Positions 1 through 9,715 of a DNA stretch of 64,000 nt are shown here, in pieces (position 1 is the first letter of the stretch; every line of letters begins with the position of its first letter). The DNA comes from Nothophaeocryptopus gaeumannii (Eukaryota; Ascomycota; Dothideomycetes; Mycosphaerellales; Mycosphaerellaceae): assembly GCA_031771865.1 (NCBI GenBank), contig JASISA010000001.1, positions 868,001 to 932,000 of the forward strand. The letters run 5' to 3'. Below the pieces are notes generated by a model. The model worked only from the letters and a program-made list of their open reading frames with translations, searched no databases and had not been told where the DNA came from. The position numbers and the translations under genes are program-made.

Positions 1-344
1 GTGTCATCTACATGGCAATGCGCACTGGCCGTCACCTCTGGCGAGTGGCGAAGAAAGATGAAGATGAGTTCTACGATAACTACATCCGCGGCAGAAAGAG
101 CGAAGAGGGGTATGCGCCTATTGAGACGCTCCACAGAGTAAGCTGTTCCTCGCAGTCCCACAAAGCCTGCGCCACTCCCTCAAATGAAGGTTGTACTCAT
201 AAATCTTGCCAGGCTCGCTGCCGAAACGTCATCTACAGCATTCTCGACCCCAACGCCACCCGCCGAATCTCCGCACATCAAGTCCTCAACTCTGAGTGGG
301 GCAAGGGGATAAAACTGTGTCAAGCTGGCGAGCAGGGCCTCTAA
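1..344 (+). CDS. Ser/Thr protein kinase, C-terminal end (5' partial)
   Basis: The window opens inside this gene. Exons are 1-137 and 213-344, with an intron at 138-212 (GTAAGC...CCAG, 75 bases) in phase 0. The readable part is the end of a kinase domain. GVIYMAMRTGRHLW resembles subdomain IX/X, as in fungal HAL/NPR-type kinases. After the intron, LDPNATRRISAHQVLNSEW is subdomain XI with its conserved Arg and the closing His/Trp helix. The protein ends about 12 residues later. The catalytic loop lies outside the window, so activity cannot be judged. The HAL/NPR assignment is inferred from flavour only; the kinase assignment itself is fairly safe. Confidence 0.72.
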   Translation, partial: VIYMAMRTGRHLWRVAKKDEDEFYDNYIRGRKSEEGYAPIETLHRVSCSSQSHKACATPSNEGCTHKSCQARCRNVIYSILDPNATRRISAHQVLNSEWGKGIKLCQAGEQGL

Positions 345-1537
345 CACTAGCTTACGGGCATAGAGTAGTCCATATCAGTGTGAACTGCTTGGGCCCTGCC
401 ACTTTCACTTCTTCGACTTCTTCTTCCGATTCGCAATCGACGGCCGACTTTCTGGTATATCAACACTTCTCTTGATCCCTTTGTGGATTCTTACTTGTTT
501 TCTGAGCGTTTAGCGAAGCGAAGTTCGGCAGCAGAGAAGCAAGCATACCCCGAGATACGAAATGCGAACAATTTTTTTTAAAGAAGCATGATACTTACTA
601 CGAACGACCGGGAGCGTATGGCCAAGGCAATTGAAGCTGGAACGACGAAGCGGGTGGTTTGGTGCATCACATTCGCTCTCCGAGACACATAGGATGCAGC
701 GATTGGGCGAACAGCAGGCATTCACTTGTGGTATCCTCCACTATACAGCGAACAGCAGACGCCATACGCTGACGGCGAGTGTGCATTGAGCTGGACTCCG
801 TTCTTCTGGTTCTACAGGTACAGGTGGACATGACGGTTCGCGGCTAAGGGAAAGGGGAACGAGATGCATGAGATGAGATGCTATGATGTAAATAGCGAAT
901 GACCTGGGGGTTCTCCCGGCTGGAGAAAGGGGAATGGACAACAGAAATACAATCATTTTGTGATGTACAGCGCCTCGCTATCACCATGAGTGAGGCTGCT
1001 ATTCGCCCTGGAGTGCAGTGGCCTCAGGCATTACACCAGCTGAGGAGGCTGTGCACTACTTATGCTTCATCACCACAGGGCGAAGCTTAGCGCATCCTAT
1101 GACCATTCCTCTTCCGAGTACTTACCACACACGCGATCCAGTTATAAGTCTCCAAACCATTTACTATGAAGTCATGAACGACAGTGCTCAGTACCTGAGG
1201 CATTGGTACACCAACTACACAGCACTTAAGGCAGGACCCGAGTCTAAGTCATTGGCCTAACACTTCGACATGGGGCGCAGGGACGGTCACATGTGCCCTG
1301 CTAGACTTCAGCCTTGTGAGGCTACGCATGGCTCAGACGTAGTGTGAACCACTGAAGGAAGGATGGGAAGGTGGGATTGGGACGCATAAGTATGGAAGGT
1401 AGGAAGGGAGGGCTTCTAGAAGATTTCTTTTCTTGTTCATCGAAGTCCTTCATTCAATGTAGCCTCCAGAAAGCGACTATCTACCTCAACAGAGATACCA
1501 ATTGCACTTAAGAGACGAATTGAAGAAGACATTCATC
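345..1537. other. Intergenic, no supportable gene
   Basis: The stretch holds the 3' flank of the kinase gene and the upstream region of the small Gly-rich gene. Open frames here are at most about 80 codons, lack a recognisable domain and are not joined by convincing splice sites. Confidence 0.6.
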
Positions 1538-1948
1538 ATGGGTTGCGGACCTTCCAGGCCGTCAGGTACAGCCGACCTCACTGCCAACTAGCTTTCAGCG
1601 AAAACTCACGTTCTTTCCTCCAGGTGGCTACTACAACAACTCGGCAATGGCCTACAGACCACGAAAAGGTCGTGGGCATGGGTATAGTGGTGGAGGGGCA
1701 TTGTAAGTTCACAATGTCATTATCTCCTATTCGCCCTGTGCTCGTACTGAATTTTTTGCAGTGTAGCAGGTTTCCACGGCGGTCATCATGGCGGTGCCGC
1801 AGGGTGTGGTGGAGGCGGTGGTGGAGGAGCTTCAGGGTGTGGAGGAGGGGGAGGGGGGGGGGGAGGGGATGTTAATTGTCTGGGAAGGGAGGATATGCTG
1901 AACCCGTCTTTGTATGAGCTAGTCATCGATGAGTCTGTCTCCAGTTGA
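1538..1948 (+). CDS. Small glycine-rich protein with MGC acylation-type N terminus
   Basis: A three-exon model that no single frame shows. Exons are 1538-1565, 1624-1702 and 1762-1948, giving 97 residues. Introns are 58 and 59 bases with GTACAG...CCAG and GTAAGT...GCAG borders, and phases agree at both joins. The protein begins MGCGPSRPSG. Gly2 followed by Cys3, with Ser six from the start, is the classic pattern for N-myristoylation plus palmitoylation, so a membrane-attached protein is likely (inference). A basic patch (YRPRKGRGHGYSGGG) follows, then a His/Gly segment, two long Gly runs separated by ASGC, and a non-repetitive tail ending ELVIDESVSS. A run of about twelve G bases encodes part of the Gly tract and may vary in length. 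Function is unknown. Short Gly-rich proteins of this kind are, as far as I recall, common in filamentous ascomycetes. Confidence 0.62.
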
Positions 1949-2867
1949 AGGCTTTCAATCATGTATCGAGCTTTTGCATTCTGTCCTTCAATGTTGGTTT
2001 CTGAATCTTGTCGGTAGCATTCAATGACCACTCCGTCAATCCAAGGTCTGCAAGCCACGTTGCGGACTGAGAGAGGACAGCCTTTTGGACGGCCCTGGGA
2101 GGCACCAGTGGTGAAAAGAACGACTGCGACGCGGTCGAGATTCTCGTGGGTCCCTTCATTCTCCAAGCCGCCTTCGATGTTTTCAGGTGGTCGGGATTGG
2201 CATTTTGGCCTAGGTGCAAGTTCTCGAGATGCGAGATTGGTTGATGAAGAGATGTGTGGCGGCATGTAGCAGTGTGATGGCTCTCACGACTTAGAGAGCC
2301 GCCTCGCCGTCATATATCGTCTGAGTAGCGGGAGAGTACTTATGTAATGTGCTGAAGGCTTTACTGAACAGGGCTATTGCTCCAAGACATAGTCGGCTGG
2401 CGGGCTCAAATTGACAGTCTGACTGCCAGGCGCTGTCTCGTGACACGTCCTTCGCTCGCCATTGCATGATGCAAGAAGGCCTCTGCCAGCTCCCGACCGT
2501 CCATGGCATCGGCTGCCAACATGTACGATTGGCTGCGTTGGTGTTGTCATCGCTCATCGCATGGGCCCATCTACGGCAGGATGTCTGGAAAGCCATCGAC
2601 TGCGACTGGCGACAGTGGAGCACTTGAGAATGGAGAAGGTCCACAGCAAGAAAGGCAACCCAAGGACATCTGTCCAGAGATGTGGTTGCGTTGCGGCATC
2701 CGAGTCGGCCCGATCGGCAAGTATCCCTGCATCCCTCACGCAATCTTGGAACCGACGGAAGGACCGAAGGGACAATATAACCTGGTTGCCTGGTTGCCTG
2801 GAAACATCCACCAACGGGTCGCCGACCATGTCTCGATGTCCTCAATCAACTACATCGCCCTTCAAAG
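1949..2867. other. Intergenic, no supportable gene
   Basis: Overlapping open frames exist on both strands (longest about 190 codons), but none shows a domain, and the plus-strand one runs into the first exon of the reductase in another frame. One TGTCCTCA octamer lies at 2837-2844, just upstream of the next start codon. Confidence 0.5.
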
Positions 2868-3970
2868 ATGACCTCGAACGTGCTGGTGTTCGGTGCTGGT
2901 GGCGTAGGCTGCGTTTACGCCGCCATCTTGGAGAAGGGCGGCGCAAAGGTGACGACTGTTTGTATACCATGAACACCGTTTCCATTATGAGTCGTCAGCA
3001 TGCTCATCATATCGCAGGTATGTCGGACCAACTTTGACGCCGTCAAGAACAATGGCATCTTGATGCGCTCGGCTAAATGGGGCCACGTCCGCACTCATCC
3101 CGCGGTAGTACGCAATTGTCAGGAAGCGACAGCTCGTGGCCCTTACGACTACATCGTAGTTTGCTCCAAGGTACGGTGAGAAGGTAGCACGCACGAAGAC
3201 TATCATTCTCACGCAGATTTTAGGCCTTTCCTGGAACCGCAGACTTGATAGCAGAAGCCGTCACACCAGGCAAGACAGCGATTGTGCTTGCCCAGAATGG
3301 CATTGCCATCGAGGAAGAGTACGCCGAGAAGTTCCTTACCAACACCATCATTTCTGGAGTCGTCTACTTGCCAACGACGCAAGTCGAGCCCGGTATTGTC
3401 GAACATGGCACTCTACTTGAAGAGTTCGAGATTGGCACCTTCCCGGCAAATGCGTCCGATGAAGCCAAAGGACAGCTCAAGAGATTCTCAGACATCTTTG
3501 CTGCATTCGGAGCCAAAGCCCCCATGTACGATGATATACAGGCTCGAAGATGGATCAAGATCTCGGTCAATGCGACGTTCAATTCGATGACAGCCCTAAG
3601 TCTATGCGATGATGGCAACTTCCTTCGATCCTCGCCATTTGCGATTCCTATGGCGAGAGATGTCATGAAAGAAGTGGACAGGGTCGCCAGTGCTGCTGGC
3701 TATCCAGACATCGTTGCCGCTGATATCGAACGCCACCTATCACGGCACGTTGGCCGCATGGACACCGGTGGCAAAGAGCCAAGCATGCTGGTGGACATAC
3801 GGCACGGCAGACAAATTGAAGTGGAAGCAATCCTTGGTAATGTAGTGCGGAAAGCTGAAGAGCTCAAGGTCGGAGTTCCGTACCTGAAAATGCTCTACGT
3901 ACTGGCAAAAGCGAGAGACTTCGCGACCTTGAAGAACGAGGATTGGAAGCCTATCGTGACGATCAATTGA
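2868..3970 (+). CDS. 2-dehydropantoate 2-reductase (ketopantoate reductase, ApbA/PanE family)
   Basis: NADPH-dependent reduction of ketopantoate to pantoate in pantothenate synthesis is the family's classic reaction; fungi also carry paralogues of unknown substrate. Exons are 2868-2957, 3018-3170 and 3224-3970, all phase 0, giving 329 residues, normal for the family. The start is set by the Rossmann motif FGAGGVG, which comes seven residues after Met. Further marks are QNGIAIEE (the family's NG motif), the KISVNATFNSMTAL helix with the conserved Lys and Asn pair, and the C-terminal PSMLVDIRHGRQIEVE motif. Intron 1 uses a GTTTGT donor; intron 2 has GTACGG...TTTTAG. No neighbour belongs to the pathway, so which paralogue this is stays open. 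Confidence 0.88.
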
Positions 3971-4748
3971 AGGGGTCTACATGCCTATATATAGAGCGGC
4001 ATTCATAGCCGCGGGGCGCCTTTCTCTCTGGAGCCCGCGAATACGATATGATGATACTGCTAATTGTTAGTGACTTAGTAGTTTCGGTCCAAATCATTCG
4101 ACGCACCTCTGCAAAGCCTCCATTCCCGCACTACAGGGTCACAGCACGCTCAGCAAGATGCTTTGTGCGATGATACGCGTGATGCTTTGTGCGATGATAC
4201 GCGTGATGCTTTTAAGTTGACTCCCAGCCCACGTAAACCATATACGCGCTGTAAGAAGTCACTACCTCTCCCTTTGTACAGAACGGTCCCTGGATGGTCT
4301 TAACGGTGTCCATCTGACGTTGGCCTCGGGATCAGCTGCCAGGAGGGGTCAGGGCAAGGATCGAAGCAATAGCCGAATCCGACTCGTTTGCTGACCGAGA
4401 TATCCTGTACATGGTCTCATTCGGGCTCGACGACCAGAGCGGAACCTACGAGGCTGGAGACGTTGACCAAGCATGGTGTGGTCGAACTCATCACCACCTG
4501 CATGCTAAATGAGGTTGAGTTGTATATCACCGAAGTCCCTCACCTGAGACAGCCCTTACAGCAGAACAACGCCCGCTGTTCAACGCTTGAGCATACGAAT
4601 ACATTCCCAAGTAGACGGTTCGAGAGCTGTCATTTGGATTGCACAACATCTTCGCCGCTCGGTGCTATATGTTCGGCGCCGATGTTGTCCACATACATAA
4701 ACGCATGAGCTGTTCTATGAGCCCAACCTCAACTAAGAATCAGCAAAA
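3971..4748. other. Intergenic between reductase and dioxygenase-like gene
   Basis: Holds the 24-base tandem repeat listed separately and the upstream region of the next gene. A 106-codon open frame (4388-4708) has no recognisable feature and is not called. Confidence 0.6.
4157..4213. repeat. 24-base tandem repeat, about 2.4 copies
   Basis: The unit beginning GATGCTTTGTGCGATG is perfectly repeated at 4157-4180 and 4181-4204, and a third copy breaks off after GATGCTTT at 4205-4212. Identical copies imply a recent duplication. Confidence 0.9.
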
Positions 4749-6164
4749 ATGGCACCTGTGACCGACTTCCACGTCAAGGAGAAATACACCTATCATCACG
4801 GTTTCGGTAGCTACCATTCGTAGGTCTCGCGGCCGCACGCGATCCTACGAATTCAAAATGCAGCACTGATAAACCAATTAGGTCAGAGGCTATTCCGGGT
4901 GCCAAACCTGTGGCTAACAATTCTCCCCAGAAGCCACCGTATGGACTGCGGACGGAACGAATCAGCGGAACCTCTTGCACGGCGCCTAGAGATCACAATT
5001 TGCAGACATGGATGTATCGCGTGAGCTCTTCGCTGGACCATAGCGAATTTGTTCCCGTCGAAGAGACTCCAGACACCCCCAGCAACTTTAGCCCGAACTC
5101 GTACATGTGGCCAACGTTTACAGAAGACGATGCCGCAGACTGGATAAAGCAGAAGTTACTCGCAAGGAATGGCGATCCGACGAAGAAGGAAGGTCTCGCC
5201 ATCTGGCTGTTCACTGTGGCCAAATTAATGCCGGAGAAGACAGCCTATTCTTCCCTTGACGGAGATGTACTGATCGTCCCTCAAGCCGGCGCTCTCGACA
5301 TTCAGACTGAGCTCGGCAAACCCATCGTCAGACAGAACGAAATCGCCGTCATTCCCAGAGGTATCCGATACCGAGTCACTCTGCCAGAAGGCCCTGCCCG
5401 CGGCTACATCGTTGAGCTTTTCGAAGGCCATTTCAAACTGCCGGATCTCGGCATCGTCGGATCGACCGGTCTCGCAAACGTGCGAGATTTTGAAATCCCA
5501 AAGGCTCACTTCGAAGGCCAGCTCCACGGAGATATCGCTTATGCCAACGATGAAGGCGAATGGACAATCCTCTCCCGCCTTAACGGCAGATTATGGTCCT
5601 GCACACAGAACCACACCCCCTTCGACGTCGCAGCCTGGCACGGAACAAACTACCCATACAAATACGACCTCGCCCGCTTCTGCGTCATGGGAAACCTCCT
5701 CTTCGACGAACACGACCCCTCCATGTTCATCGTCCTCACCGCCCCGGCCTATGGCAAAGAACCTGGCACAGCCGTCGTCGATTTTGCGGTCATATCTTCC
5801 AGACATATGGTCGCCGAGGATACGCTTTGGCTACCGTACTACCATCGAAACACGATGTCTGAGTTCTATGGGCCTATTGTCACTGCGCAAGGACCCGAGG
5901 CATCCGCTGAATGCTACGAGTAGGGGGAATGGGTTTGCTCCTTTTGGAGTGGGACTGAATGGGGGGAATACGACGCATGGGGCGAATGAGGAGGATTTTC
6001 AGAATGCGAGGGATGGGGATTTGAGGCCGAGGAAGGTGATGGATGAGGGGGTTAGTATTATGTTAGTGGAGACGGAGAGGCCATTGATGTTGAGCGATTG
6101 GGCTGAGCAAGCTGCTGTGAAGAATTTTCGACAGAGTAAGGCTGGGAGGGGGAGTAAGATGTGA
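4749..6164 (+). CDS. hmgA: Homogentisate 1,2-dioxygenase-like protein with apparent frameshift
   Basis: Homogentisate dioxygenase opens the ring of homogentisate in tyrosine/phenylalanine breakdown with a non-haem iron. Exon 1 is 4749-4819, the intron 4820-4881 and exon 2 starts at 4882. The N-terminal family signature is clear (NNSPQKPPYGLRTERISGT, then TAPRDHN). The core reads AAWHGTNYPYKYDL, holding the likely active-site His, and HRNTMSEF, matching the first iron His and the iron Glu. The frame then stops at 5921-5923. The expected continuation (a DPRHPLN stretch, FAPFGVGLNGGNTTHG with the probable third iron His, then DWAEQAAVKNF) lies one frame over and ends at 6164. Removing one G near 5891 would join them. 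A sequencing error, a recent inactivating insertion or an unusual short intron are all possible. It may be a divergent paralogue rather than the main pathway enzyme. Confidence 0.78.
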
Positions 6165-6521
6165 GATGAGGTTTGTGAGGTAAGTTGTCGACGATGTGGA
6201 ATGACAGATTGACGTTGTGTAGGTTTGCGACGAGATCAGTGAGATGCGTAATGAGATCTCTGATAGGTCATTCATAAGTGGCGTCTTCACAGTCTGTCCG
6301 AAGGTCTCATGCTATGTAAAATTACTGCCTCTACTGACGCATGCGGTGGCAGTGGCAAGCGCCTCTGACCTGTATATCATGTTGTTGCTCTTTATGCGCA
6401 GAACGCACAAAACTAGGACAGCTCCCTACATCGCACTCATACTAATCACATACCGAAACACGAATTCGATTACAGAACAAGCTAGCAACACTCCACAACA
6501 TCAATCCCCACGAACAACCCC
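6165..6521. other. Intergenic, nothing recognised
   Basis: Lies between the dioxygenase-like gene and the decayed gene that follows. The 134-codon open frame crossing it has no domain. Confidence 0.5.
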
Positions 6522-7320
6522 ATGCTCGAGACCATGGAAAGCATCAACAACGATTCGAAGACTGAGGACCCCTTCAAGGAGCACGGAGTCCACACTGCCC
6601 GAGCCTACTACAATCAACGGTTTGGCGGCACAGACTGGAATTGGATAATGTGACCACCCTTCTCCTACCCGATCGCCGCACTGCCGACAACAAAGCAATT
6701 CCTCGAAACTGGAGGAACTACAGATCGTATCCCGAGGATCCAACCATTCCGGGTCGAAAGAATGTCATCCCAAACGGACTTTGGCAATGGAAATGGCTCA
6801 TCGGTCGGAAACGCTGATGCCTTAGACGAGGAAGAATGGGAGCGTGTAAATCTTCACATTCGAGAGAGAAAAGCAGTGCAGAGATTGGAGGAGGTCAAGG
6901 AGTGATTGGACAAGGAGGTACGAGAGGGAAAGATGGAGTATGCTGAGGCAGTCGAGAAGTTCAGGGATTGCGAGAAAGAAGGAATTGAAACAGGAACTAC
7001 ACCATCGAGCCGAAATAGCTAGCAACCTGGACATCTTACTGAAAAATGACCTCCACCCAAAACGGAAACGAGAAGCCATGAAGAAGGCGTAGACTGAAGA
7101 GCTGCGAGGTAGTAAGGAGTCCGGAGGTATGGATTTCTGGGCGCTGCCGAGATATACGAAGCCTAAAGCGAGACTGTGGTATTTGAAGGACAGTGGAAAG
7201 CTCGAGGAGGACGGAACACTGAAGGAGAAGAAATTGATGTTGACGGTTTTGGAGGAGGGAAGGGTAGCGAGGAGATGTGTGAAGACGAGTAGTGGGTGGA
7301 TTTTGTATGTGGATGAGTAG
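6522..7320 (+). pseudogene. Decayed gene of unknown family (several frameshifts and stops)
   Basis: Protein-like sequence runs through three frames. It starts at 6522 (MLETMESINND), moves near 6636 to another frame (SYPEDPTIPGRKNVIPNGLW, then QWKWLIGRK), then to a third (LDEEEWERVNLHIRERK...RLEEVKE, halted by TGA at 6903-6905 with coherent sequence beyond it), then to a fourth segment with TAG at 7090-7092. That segment ends in MDFWALPRYTKPKARLW and a C-terminal domain stopping at 7320. Both internal stops could come from single C-to-T changes (CGA to TGA, CAG to TAG). No intron borders explain the frame changes. I do not recognise the family. An intact version would be roughly 250 residues, charged and helical in the middle. 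Confidence 0.55.
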
Positions 7321-7519
7321 GTAGGATGGGTGGTGAGGTAGGTAGGTACATAGTCGATATTTGACATTGATTATGAAGATGGAGCGATGGGATTTACTAC
7401 GATTGATAAAGTCATTGATATCTTACGAATGATTTATTCTGACAGACTCAATCGATTACCCCATCCCAGAAGCCGTCCCTCCTCTCCATTTCCATCACAC
7501 TAAGAAGCAATCTTCACTC

Positions 7520-7936
7520 TTAAGGCCCCTTCATCCCCAACCCCGTCGTCTCCGGCCACGCCAAATACCCAGCAGCACCCAATCCTCCCACAATAACCGC
7601 GATCCCAAGCAAAAACAACACAAACGCGATCAAGCAAAACGCTCCCTTTCGACCATCTCTCGCTTTGTGTGCGACAGCTCTCGAAGCCCGCTGGCCCTCA
7701 ATATCCACGATCTGTGTAGTCGACAGGACTGAATCTCCACGGACTTGACGAGCCGGAGGCTGACGGAGTGGTTGTATCAGAGGGAAAGTCATGGTTTGGT
7801 AGGAGGTTTGGACAGGTCGGCCTCGGGCGTTGTGGGCAAGAACAGTGTGAGCCGGCCGTGTGGGTTCGCTCTTGGTATAAGGTGGTGGTCGTCGGTCCTT
7901 GGAACAGGATGGAGGTGGCGTGGTTGGGGCGTCCAT
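7520..7936 (-). CDS. Small single-span membrane protein 1, probably tail-anchored
   Basis: 138 residues in one exon. The N terminus is Pro-rich and polar (TTPPPS, RRPPPY), without a signal peptide. A basic stretch (HKARDGRKG) precedes one hydrophobic segment at about residues 99-127, and only about 11 residues follow. That is the layout of a C-tail-anchored or type II protein with its bulk in the cytosol (inference). A Cys at the start of the span could be palmitoylated. It is the first of four similarly built genes in a row on this strand. Two copies of TGTCCTCAGACC lie 175 and 241 bases upstream of its start. Function unknown. Confidence 0.55.
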   Translation of the reverse strand: MDAPTTPPPSCSKDRRPPPYTKSEPTRPAHTVLAHNARGRPVQTSYQTMTFPLIQPLRQPPARQVRGDSVLSTTQIVDIEGQRASRAVAHKARDGRKGAFCLIAFVLFLLGIAVIVGGLGAAGYLAWPETTGLGMKGP

Positions 7937-8422
7937 GTCCGAGAAAAGGTTCGGAGTTGTTGTTGTATAGTAGTGTGTTGTTTGATGTAAATTTGTGATC
8001 GACTCTATCTTTTTTGGCTTTCAAGATGATTCTCGTGTGGTTTGACATAGCGGAGAGGGGTGGGAGGCAGACGAGATTCTTGTAGTCGTCGAGGGCGGGA
8101 GTTGGCCTCTTGTCCTCAGACCTAGACCAAAGGCTGCAGTATGTTCTCAATAGGTTACGGCTTCATGCATGGCATTTGTCCTCAGACCTCAGCGAACTCA
8201 ACGCGAGAACGAAGATCCAGTGATGGGAATGATATGTGCGAGTTCAAAAAAGTTTTGGCATTAGTAGCTTGCACTCTACTGACCTGCTGCGGGAATATTT
8301 GCACTCACAAAATCCGACCCTTCCTTGCCAACGCCATCTAAATTGCCCTCCCTATCACTCTGATCGCGGTCTGCAGTCAGCGGGAAAGCGCTGACCGCCT
8401 CTCGTCCATCATATCGAATCCT
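7937..8422. other. Upstream region of small membrane protein 1
   Basis: Holds the two TGTCCTCAGACC copies (listed separately) and the downstream flank of the next gene. No gene seen. Confidence 0.5.
8111..8188. promoter_or_regulatory. Pair of TGTCCTCAGACC elements
   Basis: Identical 12-mers at 8111-8122 and 8177-8188, both preceded by T, sit 175 and 241 bases upstream of the start of small membrane protein 1. The same 12-mer appears inverted at 28317-28328 upstream of another small membrane-protein gene. Regulatory role is inferred from recurrence and placement only. Confidence 0.4.
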
Positions 8423-8908
8423 CTAGCCTCGAATCGTCTTTGATACTCCCGGTGGTCCACCCCACTTCTCACTCCCCCGGAACTTGATCACACCGCCGGC
8501 AATGAGCGCCAGAATGGCTACCAGTGTCACGAGCGCGATCAAGACAATCCAACCACCGACGGAGCAGCGGGTTATGCCGCGCTTCTTCCTCGGAGTAGGA
8601 TTTACGAGCGTGCTCGAAGAGTCGTTGAAAGGGTCGCGATTGTCCCGTGTGCCGGCTTCGACGAGCGGGATGTCTGTCCAGCCAAGGTATGTCTGGCCAT
8701 TGTCTTCGTAGGTGTTGGTTGTCCCTGTAGGTAACGGCTTTGGCTTGTTTTCGGTGTGTACTGGAGCCGGGTACTTGGGGAGTTCGAAGTCTAAGCTCAT
8801 TTGGTGACTGTCGTAGGGCGACATAATGTGGTGCTGTATTTGCGGTTTTGAGAGCACTTGTATCTTGGGTGTCGTGCGGCTGGTCTGTGATTTTGTTGTA
8901 GCTTGCAA
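8423..8908 (-). CDS. Small single-span membrane protein 2, probably tail-anchored
   Basis: 161 residues from the first Met. A second Met at residue 29 (8824; MSPYDSHQMSLDFELPKYP) may be the true start, because the first 28 residues look untranslated in character. The polar N terminus contains a Pro-rich segment and DNRDPFNDSS. A basic motif (PRKKRGITRC) leads into one membrane span at about 118-142, followed by about 19 residues. Same layout as its neighbours, with TGTCCTCA copies at 8952 and 8997 upstream of the second Met. Function unknown. Confidence 0.55.
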   Translation of the reverse strand: MQATTKSQTSRTTPKIQVLSKPQIQHHIMSPYDSHQMSLDFELPKYPAPVHTENKPKPLPTGTTNTYEDNGQTYLGWTDIPLVEAGTRDNRDPFNDSSSTLVNPTPRKKRGITRCSVGGWIVLIALVTLVAILALIAGGVIKFRGSEKWGGPPGVSKTIRG

Positions 8909-8951
8909 CTTGCGGGCAGAGCAGAGCTTTCGTAGTAGGGCTCAAGGTCGT

Positions 8952-9004
8952 TGTCCTCAAACTCAAGATTTGTGTTCTTGGAGTGGTCGTAATCCGTGTC
9001 CTCA
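8952..9004. promoter_or_regulatory. Pair of TGTCCTCA elements
   Basis: Octamers at 8952-8959 (TTGTCCTCAAA context) and 8997-9004 lie 128 and 173 bases upstream of the Met at 8824 of small membrane protein 2. Role inferred from recurrence near sister genes. Confidence 0.35.
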
Positions 9005-9114
9005 GCGCGCGGTATCAGCGACGAAGCTGTTCGGCTAGTCAAGGTCCTTTGATCGTCTAGAGTCTTCCTCAGTGCCGCATACCATGCAGCAACTTCGGCG
9101 TGTCACCGCCACTC

Positions 9115-9534
9115 TCAATCGCGTTCGGCCTCGAGCGCCAAGCTGACGACAATGCAAGCAAGTATTGCCACATCCAGGACCATCGCAAATACGATTGCTG
9201 CTTTTTTTCTCCGTGGAAGTTCTCCTGGCTCTTGAGGTGAAGAATATTGCGTACTACCTTGATCTTTATCTTCGTCCTCGCTTGCAAGGTAAGCCGTGTT
9301 CTGGTCTTCTTCAATTTCTTCTGCCAGAGTTGCTAGGCGCAGACTTATGTCTTCCATGCGCTCCTGTTCGCACGCATGCGAGGCCGGCCGACCAGGCAAG
9401 GAGATCATTTCCATTCTCCCCGCGTTTCCGATGGTCTGTACTTCCGGAACGCCATGTCTCGAGATGTGCTGGTTTGGAGGTCTTAGGTTGTGTTTGTTGC
9501 GCTGGTTACATGGAGAAGAGGTTGTCCTGCGCAA
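9115..9534 (-). CDS. Small single-span membrane protein 3, probably tail-anchored
   Basis: 139 residues in one exon. The N-terminal half is basic and polar. Residues 60-93 are strongly acidic and helical (LATLAEEIEEDQ, ASEDEDKD). LPRRKK precedes a single span at about 112-134, leaving a five-residue tail (EAERD), a good tail-anchor profile. No signal peptide. One TGTCCTCA lies 132 bases upstream (inverted, 9666-9673) and a CGTCCTCA variant lies nearer. Met41 or Met60 could also serve as start. Function unknown. Confidence 0.5.
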   Translation of the reverse strand: MRRTTSSPCNQRNKHNLRPPNQHISRHGVPEVQTIGNAGRMEMISLPGRPASHACEQERMEDISLRLATLAEEIEEDQNTAYLASEDEDKDQGSTQYSSPQEPGELPRRKKAAIVFAMVLDVAILACIVVSLALEAERD

Positions 9535-9665
9535 GCGTTATATCGAATGGCACAATCTAGGAATGAGGCAATGCTATCGTCCTCATCACGAACTTCGGGT
9601 GGGGGCATAATGCCTCGCGGCTGTGAAGTGTCCAGTTTCGTGAGCAATTCCGCATCCGGAGACCA

Positions 9666-9673
9666 TGAGGACA
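9666..9673. promoter_or_regulatory. Inverted TGTCCTCA element
   Basis: TGAGGACA on the plus strand, 132 bases upstream of the start of small membrane protein 3. Part of the recurring octamer set. Confidence 0.3.
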
Positions 9674-9715
9674 GCAACCCACACAGATCCATCACAGTCT
9701 TTTTTGATGTAATGT

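Noticed and set aside
1786..2265. 159-codon minus-strand frame with long poly-Pro
   Set aside because: It is the shadow of the Gly codons of the spliced plus-strand Gly-rich gene.
2291..2845. 184-codon minus-strand frame
   Set aside because: No domain, overlaps other equally poor frames, and lies in the upstream region of the reductase gene.
2462..3037. 191-codon plus-strand frame
   Set aside because: Runs out of phase through the first exon and intron of the ketopantoate reductase; no domain.
5863..5923. 61-base intron that would restore the dioxygenase-like frame
   Set aside because: Borders are weak (GTTCTA donor) and removal would delete the conserved residues after MSE plus about 15 more; a one-base insertion fits better.
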